Source: Archangiaceae bacterium
GTDB taxonomy: Bacteria; Myxococcota; Myxococcia; Myxococcales; Myxococcaceae
Length of the DNA stretch: 64,000 bases
Assembly (NCBI GenBank): GCA_016714225.1
Contig: JADJNS010000036.1
Coordinates: 1-64,000 of the forward strand
Reading direction: 5' to 3'
Position numbers and translations under genes: made by a program. Below, in pieces: positions 49,451-59,107 of the stretch. Numbering within the stretch: position 1 is the first letter of the stretch; each line of letters begins with the position of its first letter. The notes below the pieces were generated by a model. It saw only the letters and a list, made by a program, of their open reading frames with translations. It did not search any database and was not told where the DNA came from.

Positions 49451-52400
49451 CTAGAGCCCGAACGGCGGCTCATCGACGGGCGTGACGAACCCCACCAGCG
49501 CCAGCGCGCGGGTGTTCTTCACCCCCTGCTGCGCGAAGCTCGACCACGCGGCCTGCGCCGCGGCGGCGTCTGAGCTGGCCCGCGCCTCGAGGTGGGCCGA
49601 GGCGGCCGCGTAGAGGCCCATCGACCGCGCGAGGAACCCCTCTCGCGCCGCTGCTGCGCTCTTCACCGCGCCCTCGGTGGTGCCCTCGGCCAGGTGCACC
49701 ATGGCGCGCAGCTGCTCGGCCATCGGCGCCGCGAAGCCGGCGCGCGAGCGCTCCATCGCCCGCACCGCCTTCTTCGCCTCGGCCAGCCACCTCTGCTGCT
49801 CGGCCCCGCGCCGGTGAAAGGCGAGGCTGGCCGCCGCGCGGCCCTTCGCGCCGTACAGGGTCGCGCCAATCACCGGCACGCCGAGCAGGAAGCTGGCGCG
49901 CAGCTGCGGCCACGCCTGGTCGAGCCGGCGCCACGCCGCTTGGGCGTCGCCCTCGAAGAAGTCGAGCTGCAGCCGGGCGAGCAGCTCGTAGAAGTGCGCC
50001 ACCAGAAAGCGCCCGCGCGGCCAGCGCGACATGTGCTCTTCGAGCATCGCGCGCCCCGCGGCCGGCCCTTCTCTCAGCACGAAGATGGAGCTCAGCGTGC
50101 CGCCCACCAGGTTGGTGAGGGTGAGAAAGTCTTCTCGCTCGCGCGCCGCGGCCAGCTGCCGGGGCAGCCGCACGCTCAGGGCCGCCCAGTCGCCCATGTA
50201 CCAGCGCGCCGCGGCGCCGAAGAACTCGCAGTTGTAGAGCTGGTCGATGAACAGCTTGTTGGCGCGCAGGTAGCGCTCGCCGGTCTCGGCCAGCCCGAGC
50301 GCCTTGGGGAAGCTCTCGCCCAGCGCGAACTCGGCGGCGCACTGAATCGCGTGGCAGTGGTTCACCAGCGCGTCGTCACCTTCGGCTGCCTGGTAGGCGC
50401 GGCGCCGAATCTCTTCGGCGCGCTCGGTGCGCTCGCCGCTCATGCCCACCTGCAGCACGTACTCGGTCATCAGCGCGTCGATGATGCGCTCGCGCTCGCC
50501 GAGGTTGAGCGCGCTGATGAGGAAGCGGGTGCTGTAGCCCGCCGCCGCCAGGGTGTCGGTGAGCCCGTAGCCGGCGCTGGCCGCCCTCAGCGCGTCGACG
50601 CGGTGGCGCAGCTTCTCGTCGGGCGGGTCGGCCGCCGCACGCGGGGTGAAGTCGAGCCCGCGCAGCCGCAGCTGCAGCCGGCCGGTCATGGCCCACGCGG
50701 CCATGCCGGGGCGGTTGCGCGGGCCGTCGATGCGCAGCGACGAGAGCAGCTCTTGCAGCATGCGGTCGCCGCGCTCGAAGTGGCCGCAGCGCAAGAAGCA
50801 GTCGGCGGCGCGGCAGCGGAAGTCGGCCGCCTGCGGGCCGGTGCTCTCTTGCGCCGCCTGCTCGTACACCCGCCCGGCCTCGGCGCTGCGGCCCTCGCGC
50901 GCCAGCACCCGCGCCAGCCCTTCGAAGGCCTGCAGCCGCGCGGCGAGGTCTCCCGCCTGGGCGAGCGAGAGGCACTGCCGGTAGAGGCGCGCGGCGCGCT
51001 TGCCCGCCAGCGAGGCCTCGGCTTCGGCCGCCGCCGCCCAGTACAGCGGCCGCGACTGGTCGGCGCGCCCCGCCGCGAGCCAGTGCCCGGCCAGCACCTC
51101 GGCGTCGACGTCTTCGGCCCCGGTGAGCGCCTCGGCCAGCGCCCCGTGCAGCCGGCTCTTCTCGGCCGCGCCCAGCCGCTGCACCACCGACTCGCGCACC
51201 CGGTCGTGGTACGGCTCGATGGTGTCGCGCTGGCGCGTGCCGCTCACCCGCACCAGCCCGCCCTGCTGCAGCTGCTCGCGCGCCGCGGTGTAGTCGGCCA
51301 GCTCGAGGTGCGCCGCGGCGCGGAGCACCTGGTGCGGCAGCGGGTGGCCGGCCACGCTCACCAGCGCGGCGAGCTCGCGCTGCTGTGGCGGCAGGCCGAA
51401 CACGCGCTGCGCCAGCGCCTCGTCGAGCGACTGGGCCGAGGCGCCGTGCAAGAGCAGCTCGCGCAGGTACAGCGGGTGCCCTTGCGCGTCGCGCGCGGCG
51501 CGCATGGGGTCGACCGCGGCGCCGGCCGGCAGCCGCTCGAGCAGCTGCCGCGCCATCGCCAGGCTCTCTTCGGCGTCGAGCCCGCCGAGCACCAGGCGCT
51601 CGACGCCGCGGCTCACCCGATGAAGCTCTTCGGGAGCCCACGGCTCGGACGCAGACGCGCGCACCGTGGCGAGCATCAACATCGGCGGCAGCGGCTCGGC
51701 GAGCAGCTCGGCCAGCACCCACAGCGAGTCGGCGTCGGCCCACTGCAGGTCGTCGAAGAGCACCACCAGCGCCTGCCGCTCGGCCAGCCGGCGCAGCAGC
51801 GTGCGCAGCCCGTCGACGGCGAGGCGCCTGAGCTCGAGGCCGCTGGCCGCGCGGCGATCGGCTGAAGGCGGCAGCTCGGGCAGCTGGCTCAAGGTGGGGA
51901 ACAGCAGCGCCAGCTCGGCCGAGACGCCCTCGAGCACCGCGCGCCGCGCCTGTTCGCTCTCGTGCAGCAGCAGGCGGGCGACCTCGTCCATCACCGGGTC
52001 GAACGCCTTGTACGGCACCGACTCGCGCTCGTGGCAGCGGCCGCGCAGCACCTTGAGCAGCCGGTGCTCGGCGCCGATGCGGCGCACCACGTGGTCGAGC
52101 AGGGCCGACTTGCCCACGCCCGACTCGCCCTGCACCACCACCAGGCGCCCCGGGCCGCGCAGCGCCTCGCGCGCGGCGGTGCGCAGCAGCTCGACCGCCG
52201 CGGTACGGCCGACGAACAGCGGGGTCTCGGCGGTGTGGGCCTCTTCGGTGGGCGCGGGCAGCCCCAGCGCGGCGCGAATCGAGCGGCCATCGGCGCGCGA
52301 CGAGGGGTCGGGGTCGAGCAGCTCGCAGCACAGGCGGTCGAGCGCCCGGGGCACCCCGACCACCAGGGCGGCGGGCGACGGGTACGCGCGAGCGAGCTTC

Positions 52401-53221
52401 ATCGCCTGCATCTGCTCGAAGGGGCCCCAGAAGGGGCGGCGACCGGTGAGGCACTGGTAGAGCACCACGCCCACCGAGAACCAGTCGGCGGCGGGAGAGA
52501 GCGACTGGCCGCGGGCCAGCTCGGGCGCGATGTACGACGGCGTGCCCTCGAGGGTGCCGCGGGCGGGGTCGACCACCCGGCGGTCGAGGTCGCTGACCAG
52601 GCCGAAGTCGCACAGCACCAGGTGACCGCGCTCGTCGACCAGCGCGTTCGAGGGCTTCACGTCGCGGTGCACCTTGCCCACCGCATGCAGGGCCTCGAGC
52701 CCGGCCGCGAGCTGGCCGAGAATCGAGCGCAGCCGCTCGAGGTCGAAGGTGCCGGTCGCGGTGGGCGCCGGCGGCGGTAGGGGCAGAGCCGCTCCCGGCG
52801 AGGTGGCGGGCAGCTCGAGGGTGGGCACCTCGTCGGTGCCGCTCTGCGACGGGGTGGCGTCGGGCTGCGGGGTGTGGGCCTGCGACGAGGTGAGCGTGGC
52901 CTCTTCGGGCGAGCGCTTGGGCGGGCTGCCGCTGTCGCCGCGCACCCAGCGGGTGATGGAGACGCCGCGCACGTACTCCATGGTGAAGAACCACGCGCCC
53001 TGGTGCTCGACCAGCTCGCCGAGCCGCACCAGGTTGGAGTGCTGCACGTCGCGCAGCGCGCGGAACTCGTCTTTGAGCCGGGCCAGCGCCTGGGGGTGCT
53101 GGTAGTGCAGCTCCTTGATGGCGACGCTGACCCCGAGCTCCAGGTCGAGCGCTTCGTAGACGGTGCCCATGCCGCCGCTGCCGACGATGCGGCGTTTCTC
53201 GAAGCGCGGCGGCAGAGCCAT
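49451..53221 (-). CDS. large Ser/Thr kinase - AAA ATPase - TPR-like regulator
   Basis: A 1256-residue protein. The kinase domain (about 5-320) has Gly loop GSGGMGTVY, Lys36 (VAIK), HRD 185-187, DFG 205-207 and TPSYIAPE; a Pro/Ser/Thr-rich insert of about 65 residues (92-158) splits the hinge from helix E. Residues about 335-600 are a predicted ATPase of the type found in MalT/PknK proteins: FVGRTAAVELL, Walker A GESGVGKS, Walker B LVVLFDDLQWADADSLW. The rest is helical, TPR-like (EGLARVLAREGRSAEAGRVYEQAAQ), without a DNA-binding HTH at the end. Such proteins integrate kinase output with an NTPase switch; targets unknown. Divergent from the gene at 53290. Confidence 0.9.
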   Translation of the reverse strand: MALPPRFEKRRIVGSGGMGTVYEALDLELGVSVAIKELHYQHPQALARLKDEFRALRDVQHSNLVRLGELVEHQGAWFFTMEYVRGVSITRWVRGDSGSPPKRSPEEATLTSSQAHTPQPDATPSQSGTDEVPTLELPATSPGAALPLPPPAPTATGTFDLERLRSILGQLAAGLEALHAVGKVHRDVKPSNALVDERGHLVLCDFGLVSDLDRRVVDPARGTLEGTPSYIAPELARGQSLSPAADWFSVGVVLYQCLTGRRPFWGPFEQMQAMKLARAYPSPAALVVGVPRALDRLCCELLDPDPSSRADGRSIRAALGLPAPTEEAHTAETPLFVGRTAAVELLRTAAREALRGPGRLVVVQGESGVGKSALLDHVVRRIGAEHRLLKVLRGRCHERESVPYKAFDPVMDEVARLLLHESEQARRAVLEGVSAELALLFPTLSQLPELPPSADRRAASGLELRRLAVDGLRTLLRRLAERQALVVLFDDLQWADADSLWVLAELLAEPLPPMLMLATVRASASEPWAPEELHRVSRGVERLVLGGLDAEESLAMARQLLERLPAGAAVDPMRAARDAQGHPLYLRELLLHGASAQSLDEALAQRVFGLPPQQRELAALVSVAGHPLPHQVLRAAAHLELADYTAAREQLQQGGLVRVSGTRQRDTIEPYHDRVRESVVQRLGAAEKSRLHGALAEALTGAEDVDAEVLAGHWLAAGRADQSRPLYWAAAAEAEASLAGKRAARLYRQCLSLAQAGDLAARLQAFEGLARVLAREGRSAEAGRVYEQAAQESTGPQAADFRCRAADCFLRCGHFERGDRMLQELLSSLRIDGPRNRPGMAAWAMTGRLQLRLRGLDFTPRAAADPPDEKLRHRVDALRAASAGYGLTDTLAAAGYSTRFLISALNLGERERIIDALMTEYVLQVGMSGERTERAEEIRRRAYQAAEGDDALVNHCHAIQCAAEFALGESFPKALGLAETGERYLRANKLFIDQLYNCEFFGAAARWYMGDWAALSVRLPRQLAAAREREDFLTLTNLVGGTLSSIFVLREGPAAGRAMLEEHMSRWPRGRFLVAHFYELLARLQLDFFEGDAQAAWRRLDQAWPQLRASFLLGVPVIGATLYGAKGRAAASLAFHRRGAEQQRWLAEAKKAVRAMERSRAGFAAPMAEQLRAMVHLAEGTTEGAVKSAAAAREGFLARSMGLYAAASAHLEARASSDAAAAQAAWSSFAQQGVKNTRALALVGFVTPVDEPPFGL

Positions 53222-53289
53222 CGGCCGGCCATCTTGGCGCGAGTGGGGGTGGCGATCGAGGTGCGGAAGGCGCTAAGCGGCGCCTTCAG

Positions 53290-54480
53290 GTGAGGCTGCG
53301 ACTCGCGATGCTGGTGGCACTGTCGGCCTGCCCCGCGCGGGCCCCGGTGACCGGTGACACCGCGGGCGGCGGTGCTGCCGGCGGCAGCGGCGGCGCCGCC
53401 GGGGGAGCTGTCACCGATGCGGGCGGTCAGGGCTTCGACGCGGGCATCGAGGGCCGTGCCGCGCGCGATGTCTCGGCCGAGCTCGAAGCGGTTCGCGTCG
53501 ACGCCGGGCTCATCGGCGTCGCAGTGCTCGAGTGGCGGCACGGGGTGGTGGTGTTCGAGGGCGCAGCGGGCACGCGCCGCCAGGGCTCGGGCGAGGCGGT
53601 GCAGCTCGGCGACGACTGGGAGCTGGCCTCGTGCGCCAAGGCCATCAGCGCCACCGTGGCGGCCATCGCCATCGAGCGCGGCGAGCTGCGCTGGGACACG
53701 ACGCTGGGAGAGGTGTTCGCCGATGGCGGGGTGCACCCGCAGCTGGCGGCCGTGACGCTGGAGCAGCTGCTCGAGCACCGCGGCGGCCTGGTGCGCGACT
53801 TCAGCGACGCGACGGTGAGCGCGCTCTCGGGCACCGGCCGGCAGCAGCGCGAGGCGGCGCTGCAGACGGTGCTGCACGCCGCCCCGGCGACGGCGGTCGG
53901 CGAGTACGCGTACTCCAACGTGGGCTACGTGGTGATGGCGGCGATGCTCGAGCGCCAGGCCGGGCCCGACTTCGAGACCCAGCTGCAAGAGCGGCTCTTC
54001 GCTCCGCTGCAGATGAAGTGCGGCTTCGGGCTGCCGCACGGCCCCGGCGGAGTGCAGCCGTGGGGGCACTGGCTGCTCGGCGGCGGCAGCTACCAGGTCT
54101 CAACCGCCGATGACCCGCTGGTCTACAGCGCAGCGGGCGGCCTGCACTGCACGCTGCGCGACTGGGCGAAGGTGGTGGCGATGCACCTGCGCGGCGAGCG
54201 GGGCGAAGAGACGTTGATCAGCGCGGCGACGATGCGCCGGCTGCACACGCCTCCCGATGGGGGCACCTATGCCGCCGGGTGGCAGGTGCTGCAGCGCAGC
54301 TGGGCCCACGGCCTGGCGCTCAATCATTCGGGCGCGTACGGCGGCTACCAGACGCTGGTGTGGGCGGCGCCGAACATCGAGACGTTCACCCTCACCGCCA
54401 CCAACCAGCAAGACCCGGGGGGCGTCACCCACCGCGGGCTCGATACCACCTCGGTGTGGAGCGGCGCGCAGCCCGAGTGA
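53290..54480 (+). CDS. serine beta-lactamase-fold hydrolase, lipoprotein
   Basis: A 396-residue protein starting at GTG with lipobox-like LSAC (Cys14) and a Gly/Ala-rich linker. The class C beta-lactamase/DD-peptidase fold has all three signature positions: SxxK as SCAK (Ser114, Lys117), YxN as YSN in GEYAYSNVGYVVMAAML, and HSG in LALNHSGAYGG in place of KTG. Family members hydrolyse peptides, esters or D-amino-acid amides; many are not antibiotic-resistance enzymes. Resistance cannot be claimed. Divergent from the large kinase. Confidence 0.85.
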   Translation: MRLRLAMLVALSACPARAPVTGDTAGGGAAGGSGGAAGGAVTDAGGQGFDAGIEGRAARDVSAELEAVRVDAGLIGVAVLEWRHGVVVFEGAAGTRRQGSGEAVQLGDDWELASCAKAISATVAAIAIERGELRWDTTLGEVFADGGVHPQLAAVTLEQLLEHRGGLVRDFSDATVSALSGTGRQQREAALQTVLHAAPATAVGEYAYSNVGYVVMAAMLERQAGPDFETQLQERLFAPLQMKCGFGLPHGPGGVQPWGHWLLGGGSYQVSTADDPLVYSAAGGLHCTLRDWAKVVAMHLRGERGEETLISAATMRRLHTPPDGGTYAAGWQVLQRSWAHGLALNHSGAYGGYQTLVWAAPNIETFTLTATNQQDPGGVTHRGLDTTSVWSGAQPE

Positions 54481-54524
54481 GCTACGGTGAAGGCTGCGTG
54501 GCGGCCGCCGCAGCCCGGTGAGGG

Positions 54525-55550
54525 TCAGGGCACCGCGGCGCTCGAGATGAGCCGCGGCGGCACGATGACCGGCGCAGCCACCGGGCACTGGGTGCACGGC
54601 CCACGCAGCGGCACCACCAGGGTGCGGCCGATGCTCAGCATGGTACCGGCCAGCCCGCTGGCCTTCTGAATCAGCTTCACGGTGGTGCCGTACTTCGCGG
54701 CGAGGTGGCCGAGCGTCTCGCCCGCCCTCACCCGGTGCACGATTTTGTTCTCGTCGGGGCGCTTGGCGAGCAGCGGCTGCACCCGGCGGCCGAGCTCTTG
54801 CGAGCGCGGCGCGAAGAAGCGCACGTGAAAGTGGTCTTTGTGGCGGCGCGCGTGCTGGAACAACGACTGGGCTCCCGAGTGAAAGAGCTTGTCGACGAGC
54901 GCCGGGTCTTCGCCGCGCGACAGCCCGTACGCGGCCAGTGCCGCCTGCACCTTGCGGTCGAGCAGCACCACCTGCACGTCGGCCTTGGCGGCGAGCGCCT
55001 TCACCAGCGCCCAGTTGGCCTCGAGGTCCATGGTGGCGATGCGGCTCTGGGGCAGGTTTCGCAGGTCGGTGCCGGGCGGGTAGTAGAAGCCGACGTCGAC
55101 GTCGCGGCCCGACTGGTGGCTGAAGTGCGGCCGCAGGTAGCCGCCCTCGCGCTTGCCGATGTGGTTGACCCGCAGCGGCGCGGCGCCCGGCACCGCGGCG
55201 GCGACGTCGAGCGCCACCGCGTTCAGGTACTCGACGGTCTCGGCGGTGCCCCAGGCGTTCTCGGGCGTCACCACCTCGACGTGGGCCGAGGGCTGCACCT
55301 GCACGCCGTTGATGAGCCGGCCGGCCTCGGCGAGGCCGACGCTGACCGAGCCGAGCGACGAGAGGTCGTCGAGAAACCCCTTCTCGAGCTCTTCGTCGCT
55401 CAGGTCGGCGCTGTAGAGGTAGCCGGCATCGGCAGGCGCTTCGAGCACGGTCTCCCGCTCGACCGGGTCTGGCGTGGCGTCGGCATCATCGGGGTCGGCC
55501 TCGTCGGCCGGGGGCAGCGCGCAGAGCGCCGCGACAACGAGCATCAGCAT
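54525..55550 (-). CDS. penicillin-insensitive murein endopeptidase (MepA family) with C-terminal LysM
   Basis: A 341-residue exported enzyme. After a short signal and acidic linker (Asp/Pro-rich, 13-40), residues about 75-255 form the MepA/M74 metallopeptidase domain: LRPHFSHQSGRDVDVGFYY (zinc ligands His145 and Asp152 region) and HKDHFHVRFFAP (further His). A LysM module (about 272-316; VHRVRAGETLGHLAAKYGTTVKLIQKASGL) should anchor it to peptidoglycan. MepA cleaves D-Ala-mDAP cross-links and is insensitive to beta-lactams. E. coli MepA lacks LysM, so this is an extended architecture. Single gene on its strand near the hydrolase at 53290. Confidence 0.9.
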   Translation of the reverse strand: MLMLVVAALCALPPADEADPDDADATPDPVERETVLEAPADAGYLYSADLSDEELEKGFLDDLSSLGSVSVGLAEAGRLINGVQVQPSAHVEVVTPENAWGTAETVEYLNAVALDVAAAVPGAAPLRVNHIGKREGGYLRPHFSHQSGRDVDVGFYYPPGTDLRNLPQSRIATMDLEANWALVKALAAKADVQVVLLDRKVQAALAAYGLSRGEDPALVDKLFHSGAQSLFQHARRHKDHFHVRFFAPRSQELGRRVQPLLAKRPDENKIVHRVRAGETLGHLAAKYGTTVKLIQKASGLAGTMLSIGRTLVVPLRGPCTQCPVAAPVIVPPRLISSAAVP

Positions 55551-55658
55551 GGGGAAGAGGGCGAGAGTGTGGCCCGCTACAACCCTGCAGCGAAATAAAA
55601 AGTTCGGGCCGCTGACCGCGTGATGACGCGCCGAAGCTGCGACCTTTGCGTACCTGCC

Positions 55659-57011
55659 TCAGTACTGCTTGAGGAACTCGAGGAGGTCGGCGCGGTCGGC
55701 GGCGCTCAGACCATCGCCGAAGGTGTGGCCGGCGTTCGACAGCCCCGGCCGGGTGGTGTCGTAGACGTGCGAGCGCTCGGCGCGCGGCGGGCTCGACGGG
55801 GCGGCGGCGAGCGACGCGTATTTTCTGCCCACCGCGACCGCGTCGTAGTCGTCGGCGCCGGCCTCGAGCTCGAACACCTTGGGGCGCGTGCTGCTCTCGA
55901 GCACCGCGGCGAGCGTGGGCACGCTGCCGTTGTGGAAGTACGGAGCGGTCGCCCACACCCCGCGCAGCGGCGGCGCCACGTAGGCGCCGGTCGACGTCTC
56001 GGGGTAGTCGCGCGCCAGCCAGCCGAGGTTCACCCACGCCACCTCGTCGGGCCCGTAAGCGCTGGCGCGCACCGGGTCGGTGCCCACCTCGGTCAGCGCG
56101 ACCAGCGTCGAGGGGTTCGCGTCGCACCGGCTGGTGCCGTGGCAGCGCGCGCAGGTGGCCTCGAACACCGCGCGGCCGCGGGTCACCGCCTCGGCCGCGG
56201 GGGCGGCGAACGGCCACGCCGGCGGGCTCAGCGAAAGCAGGTACTCGCGCACGTCTTTGAAGGTCTCTTCGCGCGCCTCGAGCTCGGCCTGCGTCACCCC
56301 GAACGCGAGCAGGGTGGCCATCATGCTGCGGTGCGCGCGAATGTCTCCCGAGCCGTCGGTGAACATGCGGCTCTTGCGCTTGAGGCCCCACCAGGCCGGC
56401 GGGTCTTGAAAGCCGAGCTCGGTGCGAATCGGAGTCGGGGGCGTGCCGTAGTTGAGCGACAGCTCGAGCCCCAGGCCCATCGCGTCGTTCACCCCGCGGG
56501 CGCCGGTGCGGAGCCGCGCGTAGCCGGGCGGAGTGAAGCCCGCCATGGTCGCGAGCTGCGCCAGGTCTTCTTGCAGCAAGGTGAGGTCGCTGCGCGGGTT
56601 GCCCAGGCCGACCAGCGACTGCCCGTTCACCGTGCCCTGGTGACAGGCCAGGCAGTCGAGCGTCGCCTGGTTGCCGTTCACCGCCCGCACGCCCTCGCCG
56701 AGCCCGAAGCCGTAGCGCGCCCGAAACGCCACCCAGTAGTCGGCCGGCATGCCGGTGCCCCACACCGCCCAGAGGCTCTGCATCGCCAGCATCGGCACCA
56801 GCGGGCCGGTGAGCCCGGTCTCGAGCAGCGCCACGCGGCCCCGCTCGGCGCGCGCGGGGTCGAAGCCCAGCACCGCGCTCTCGCAGCGCGCCGCCTCGAC
56901 CCTCACCCCCACCGGGGCCGGCTTCAGGTCGAGAGACGCCGCAGGTGCGCTCTCGCACGCGCAACCCAACACCACCAGGCCGAAGAGCGCTCGCGTCACC
57001 CTGCAGCGCAT
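55659..57011 (-). CDS. di-heme c-type cytochrome (cytochrome c peroxidase/RoxA-like) lipoprotein
   Basis: A 450-residue lipoprotein (GLVVLGCAC lipobox) with two CxxCH heme sites: CLACH (about 118) and CARCH (about 287). APPLRGVWATAPYFHNGSVPTLAAVLESSTRP is the conserved segment of di-heme peroxidase and RoxA-like enzymes, and an N-terminal region WAVWGTGMPADYWVAFRARYGFG precedes the first heme. It is shorter than rubber oxygenase RoxA. Catalysis (peroxidase or oxygenase) cannot be decided from sequence; periplasmic electron transfer is secure. Confidence 0.85.
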   Translation of the reverse strand: MRCRVTRALFGLVVLGCACESAPAASLDLKPAPVGVRVEAARCESAVLGFDPARAERGRVALLETGLTGPLVPMLAMQSLWAVWGTGMPADYWVAFRARYGFGLGEGVRAVNGNQATLDCLACHQGTVNGQSLVGLGNPRSDLTLLQEDLAQLATMAGFTPPGYARLRTGARGVNDAMGLGLELSLNYGTPPTPIRTELGFQDPPAWWGLKRKSRMFTDGSGDIRAHRSMMATLLAFGVTQAELEAREETFKDVREYLLSLSPPAWPFAAPAAEAVTRGRAVFEATCARCHGTSRCDANPSTLVALTEVGTDPVRASAYGPDEVAWVNLGWLARDYPETSTGAYVAPPLRGVWATAPYFHNGSVPTLAAVLESSTRPKVFELEAGADDYDAVAVGRKYASLAAAPSSPPRAERSHVYDTTRPGLSNAGHTFGDGLSAADRADLLEFLKQY

Positions 57012-57082
57012 AGCAGGGCTTCAGGCAGCGTGAACAACTCACCCCGGCGGCGCGGTCGCTCGGGGCGACAGCCGCTCTTCTT

Positions 57083-57727
57083 TCAGCTGCGGCGGCCCTT
57101 CGGCTGGCGGCTGGGCGCCTTGCGGGTCGACCGGCGCGCGCGGGCGCCCTCGAACCGGCTCGACGCCACGCGCTTGGCCGAACGCATCGCGTCGCGGGCG
57201 AGGTCTTTGCCGGTGTCGAGCACCTTGGCGAGCGCGCCCGAGATGATGTTGCCGGGAGGAGAGTCGGGCGCCATCGGGTGCGGCCGGGTCGGCGCGCTGC
57301 CCTTCGCCTGCTTCATCGCCGCGCCGAGCGCCTCGAGCTGCGCGTTCGACATCAGCTTGCGCAGCTGGGGGAACAGCTCGCCCTCTTCTTCCTTCACGTG
57401 GTGGCGGATGTTCTCCATCAGCACCGTCAGCTTGGCGCAGTAGCGCTCATCTTCCGCCGACATCTTCTCGAGCTCGGCGAGCACGGCCTTGGCCACGTGG
57501 TGCTCTTCGAGCGCCTCGAGCACCATGTCCTGGGTGTCTTCCGACAGCTCGCGCGCAGCCGGGTAGAGGAACTCTTCTTCGATGGCGGCGTGAATCGAGA
57601 GCAGCTTGATGACCTGCTCGCCGATGCGCTGGTGCGTCTGGTAGGCCTCGTCTCCGCTCTTCTCGAAGCGCTTGAAGAGGGCTTCGACGTCCTGGTGGTC
57701 CTGCTTGAGCAGCTTGATGGCGTCCAT
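57083..57727 (-). CDS. hemerythrin HHE-domain protein with basic tail
   Basis: A 214-residue protein. Residues 1-125 form an HHE/hemerythrin four-helix bundle: candidate iron ligands His11, His46, Glu50, His76/77, His110 and Glu114 (LLKQDHQDVEALFKRF, SIHAAIEEEFLYP, EEHHVAKAVL, IRHHVKEEEGELFP). Such bacterial proteins bind di-iron and oxygen or nitric oxide, or sense redox. The C-terminal 60 residues are Arg/Lys/Ser-rich (RSAKRVASSRFEGARARRSTRKAPSRQPKGRRS), unlike the core, and could bind nucleic acid or membrane phosphate. Confidence 0.9.
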   Translation of the reverse strand: MDAIKLLKQDHQDVEALFKRFEKSGDEAYQTHQRIGEQVIKLLSIHAAIEEEFLYPAARELSEDTQDMVLEALEEHHVAKAVLAELEKMSAEDERYCAKLTVLMENIRHHVKEEEGELFPQLRKLMSNAQLEALGAAMKQAKGSAPTRPHPMAPDSPPGNIISGALAKVLDTGKDLARDAMRSAKRVASSRFEGARARRSTRKAPSRQPKGRRS

Positions 57728-57850
57728 TCTTTGGCTCCGGTGCGAAGAGGGGTGAGAAGGTGCGAGAAAGCTCGACAGCGCTTGAGTAAGCGCCGCCAGA
57801 ATTTCTCGCCCGCCCGCTGCCCCGCGTTACGCCTTCGTGCCGCTTGCGAG

Positions 57851-59107
57851 CTACGCGCGAGAGAACACCAGCGAGGCGTTGGTGCCGCCGAAGCCGAACG
57901 AGTTCGACAGCACGTGCTCGATGCGCCGCTCTTTGGCGGTGAGCGGCACCAGGTCGAAGCCGGCGCCGTTCTCGGGCTCGTGCAGGTTGAGGGTGGGCGG
58001 AGCGACCTGGTGCTGCAGCGCCTGCACCGCGAAGACGGCCTCGACCGCTCCGGCAGCGCCCAGCAGGTGCCCGGTGGCCGACTTGGTCGACGAGACCGAG
58101 ACCTGGCCCGCACCGGCGCCGAGCAGCTCGCGCAGCGCGTGCAGCTCGATGGGGTCGCCCACCGGCGTCGAGGTGGCGTGGGCGTTCACGTAGTCGAGCT
58201 GGCCGGGATCGAGCTGCGCGCGCTTGAGCGCCGCCCGCATCGCCCGCAGCGCGCCCTGCCCCTTCGGGTCGGGAGCGCTCAAGTGGTACGCGTCGCCCGC
58301 CATGCCGTAGCCGGTCACCTCGGCCAGCACCGTGGCGCCGCGCTTCAGCGCGTGCTCGCGCTCTTCCAGCACCATCACGCCCGCGCCTTCGCCGAGCACG
58401 AAGCCGTCGCGCGCCTTGTCCCACGGGCGGCTGGCCGCTTCGGGCGTGTCGTTGTAGCCGGTCGACAGCGCGCGCATCGCAGCGAAGCCCGCCAGCGCGA
58501 GGCGGCAGGTGGCGGCCTCGGCGCCGCCGGCGACCATCACGTCGGCGTCTTCGAGCCCAATCATGCGCGCGGCGTCGCCGATGGCGTTGGCGCCGGTCGA
58601 GCAGGCGGTGACCACCGAGTGCACCGGGCCCTTGAAGCCGAAGCGCATCGACACCAGGCCCGAGGCCTCGTTGATGAGCGAGGTGGGAATGAAGAACGGA
58701 GACACCTTGCGCGGGCCGCGCGCGTTGAGCGTCACCGCGGTCTCGGCGATGCCGGGCAGGCCGCCGACTCCCGAGCCGAGCAGCACCCCGGTGCGCAGCT
58801 GCTCTTCTTCACCGGGAGCGCGCCAGCCGGCCTGCGCGAGCGCCTCTTCGGTGGCGGCGATGGCGAACACGATGAAGTCTTCGAGCCGGCGGCGCTCTTG
58901 ATGGTCGAAGTGCGCCTCGAGGTCGAGCTCGCCGGGGCCCTTGCCGCGCGGCACCTGGCCGGCAATCTTGGCCGGCAGGTCGGTGACGTCGAAGCCGGTG
59001 ATGCGTTGAATGCCGCTCTTGCCGTCGAGCAGCCGGCCCCAGGCGGTGCCCACGCCCACGCCCAGCGGAGAGACCACGCCCATGCCGGTGACCACGACTC
59101 GTCTCAT
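57851..59107 (-). CDS. fabF: beta-ketoacyl-ACP synthase II
   Basis: A 418-residue KAS II of usual length: MRRVVVTGMGVVSPLG at the start, nucleophile Cys169 in TACSTGANAIGDAARMI, and the two catalytic His in NAHATSTPVGDPIEL and SATGHLLGAAG, plus NSFGFGGTNASLVF. It elongates acyl-ACP with malonyl-ACP in type II fatty acid synthesis. No acpP or fabG gene is adjacent, so it may be a stand-alone or specialised copy. ATG 59107 is fixed by the conserved N-terminus. Confidence 0.93.
   Translation of the reverse strand: MRRVVVTGMGVVSPLGVGVGTAWGRLLDGKSGIQRITGFDVTDLPAKIAGQVPRGKGPGELDLEAHFDHQERRRLEDFIVFAIAATEEALAQAGWRAPGEEEQLRTGVLLGSGVGGLPGIAETAVTLNARGPRKVSPFFIPTSLINEASGLVSMRFGFKGPVHSVVTACSTGANAIGDAARMIGLEDADVMVAGGAEAATCRLALAGFAAMRALSTGYNDTPEAASRPWDKARDGFVLGEGAGVMVLEEREHALKRGATVLAEVTGYGMAGDAYHLSAPDPKGQGALRAMRAALKRAQLDPGQLDYVNAHATSTPVGDPIELHALRELLGAGAGQVSVSSTKSATGHLLGAAGAVEAVFAVQALQHQVAPPTLNLHEPENGAGFDLVPLTAKERRIEHVLSNSFGFGGTNASLVFSRA

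Noticed and set aside
53290..54480. Antibiotic-resistance beta-lactamase
   Set aside because: Only the general serine beta-lactamase/DD-peptidase fold is supported; HSG replaces KTG and the lipoprotein form is typical of other esterases or peptidases.
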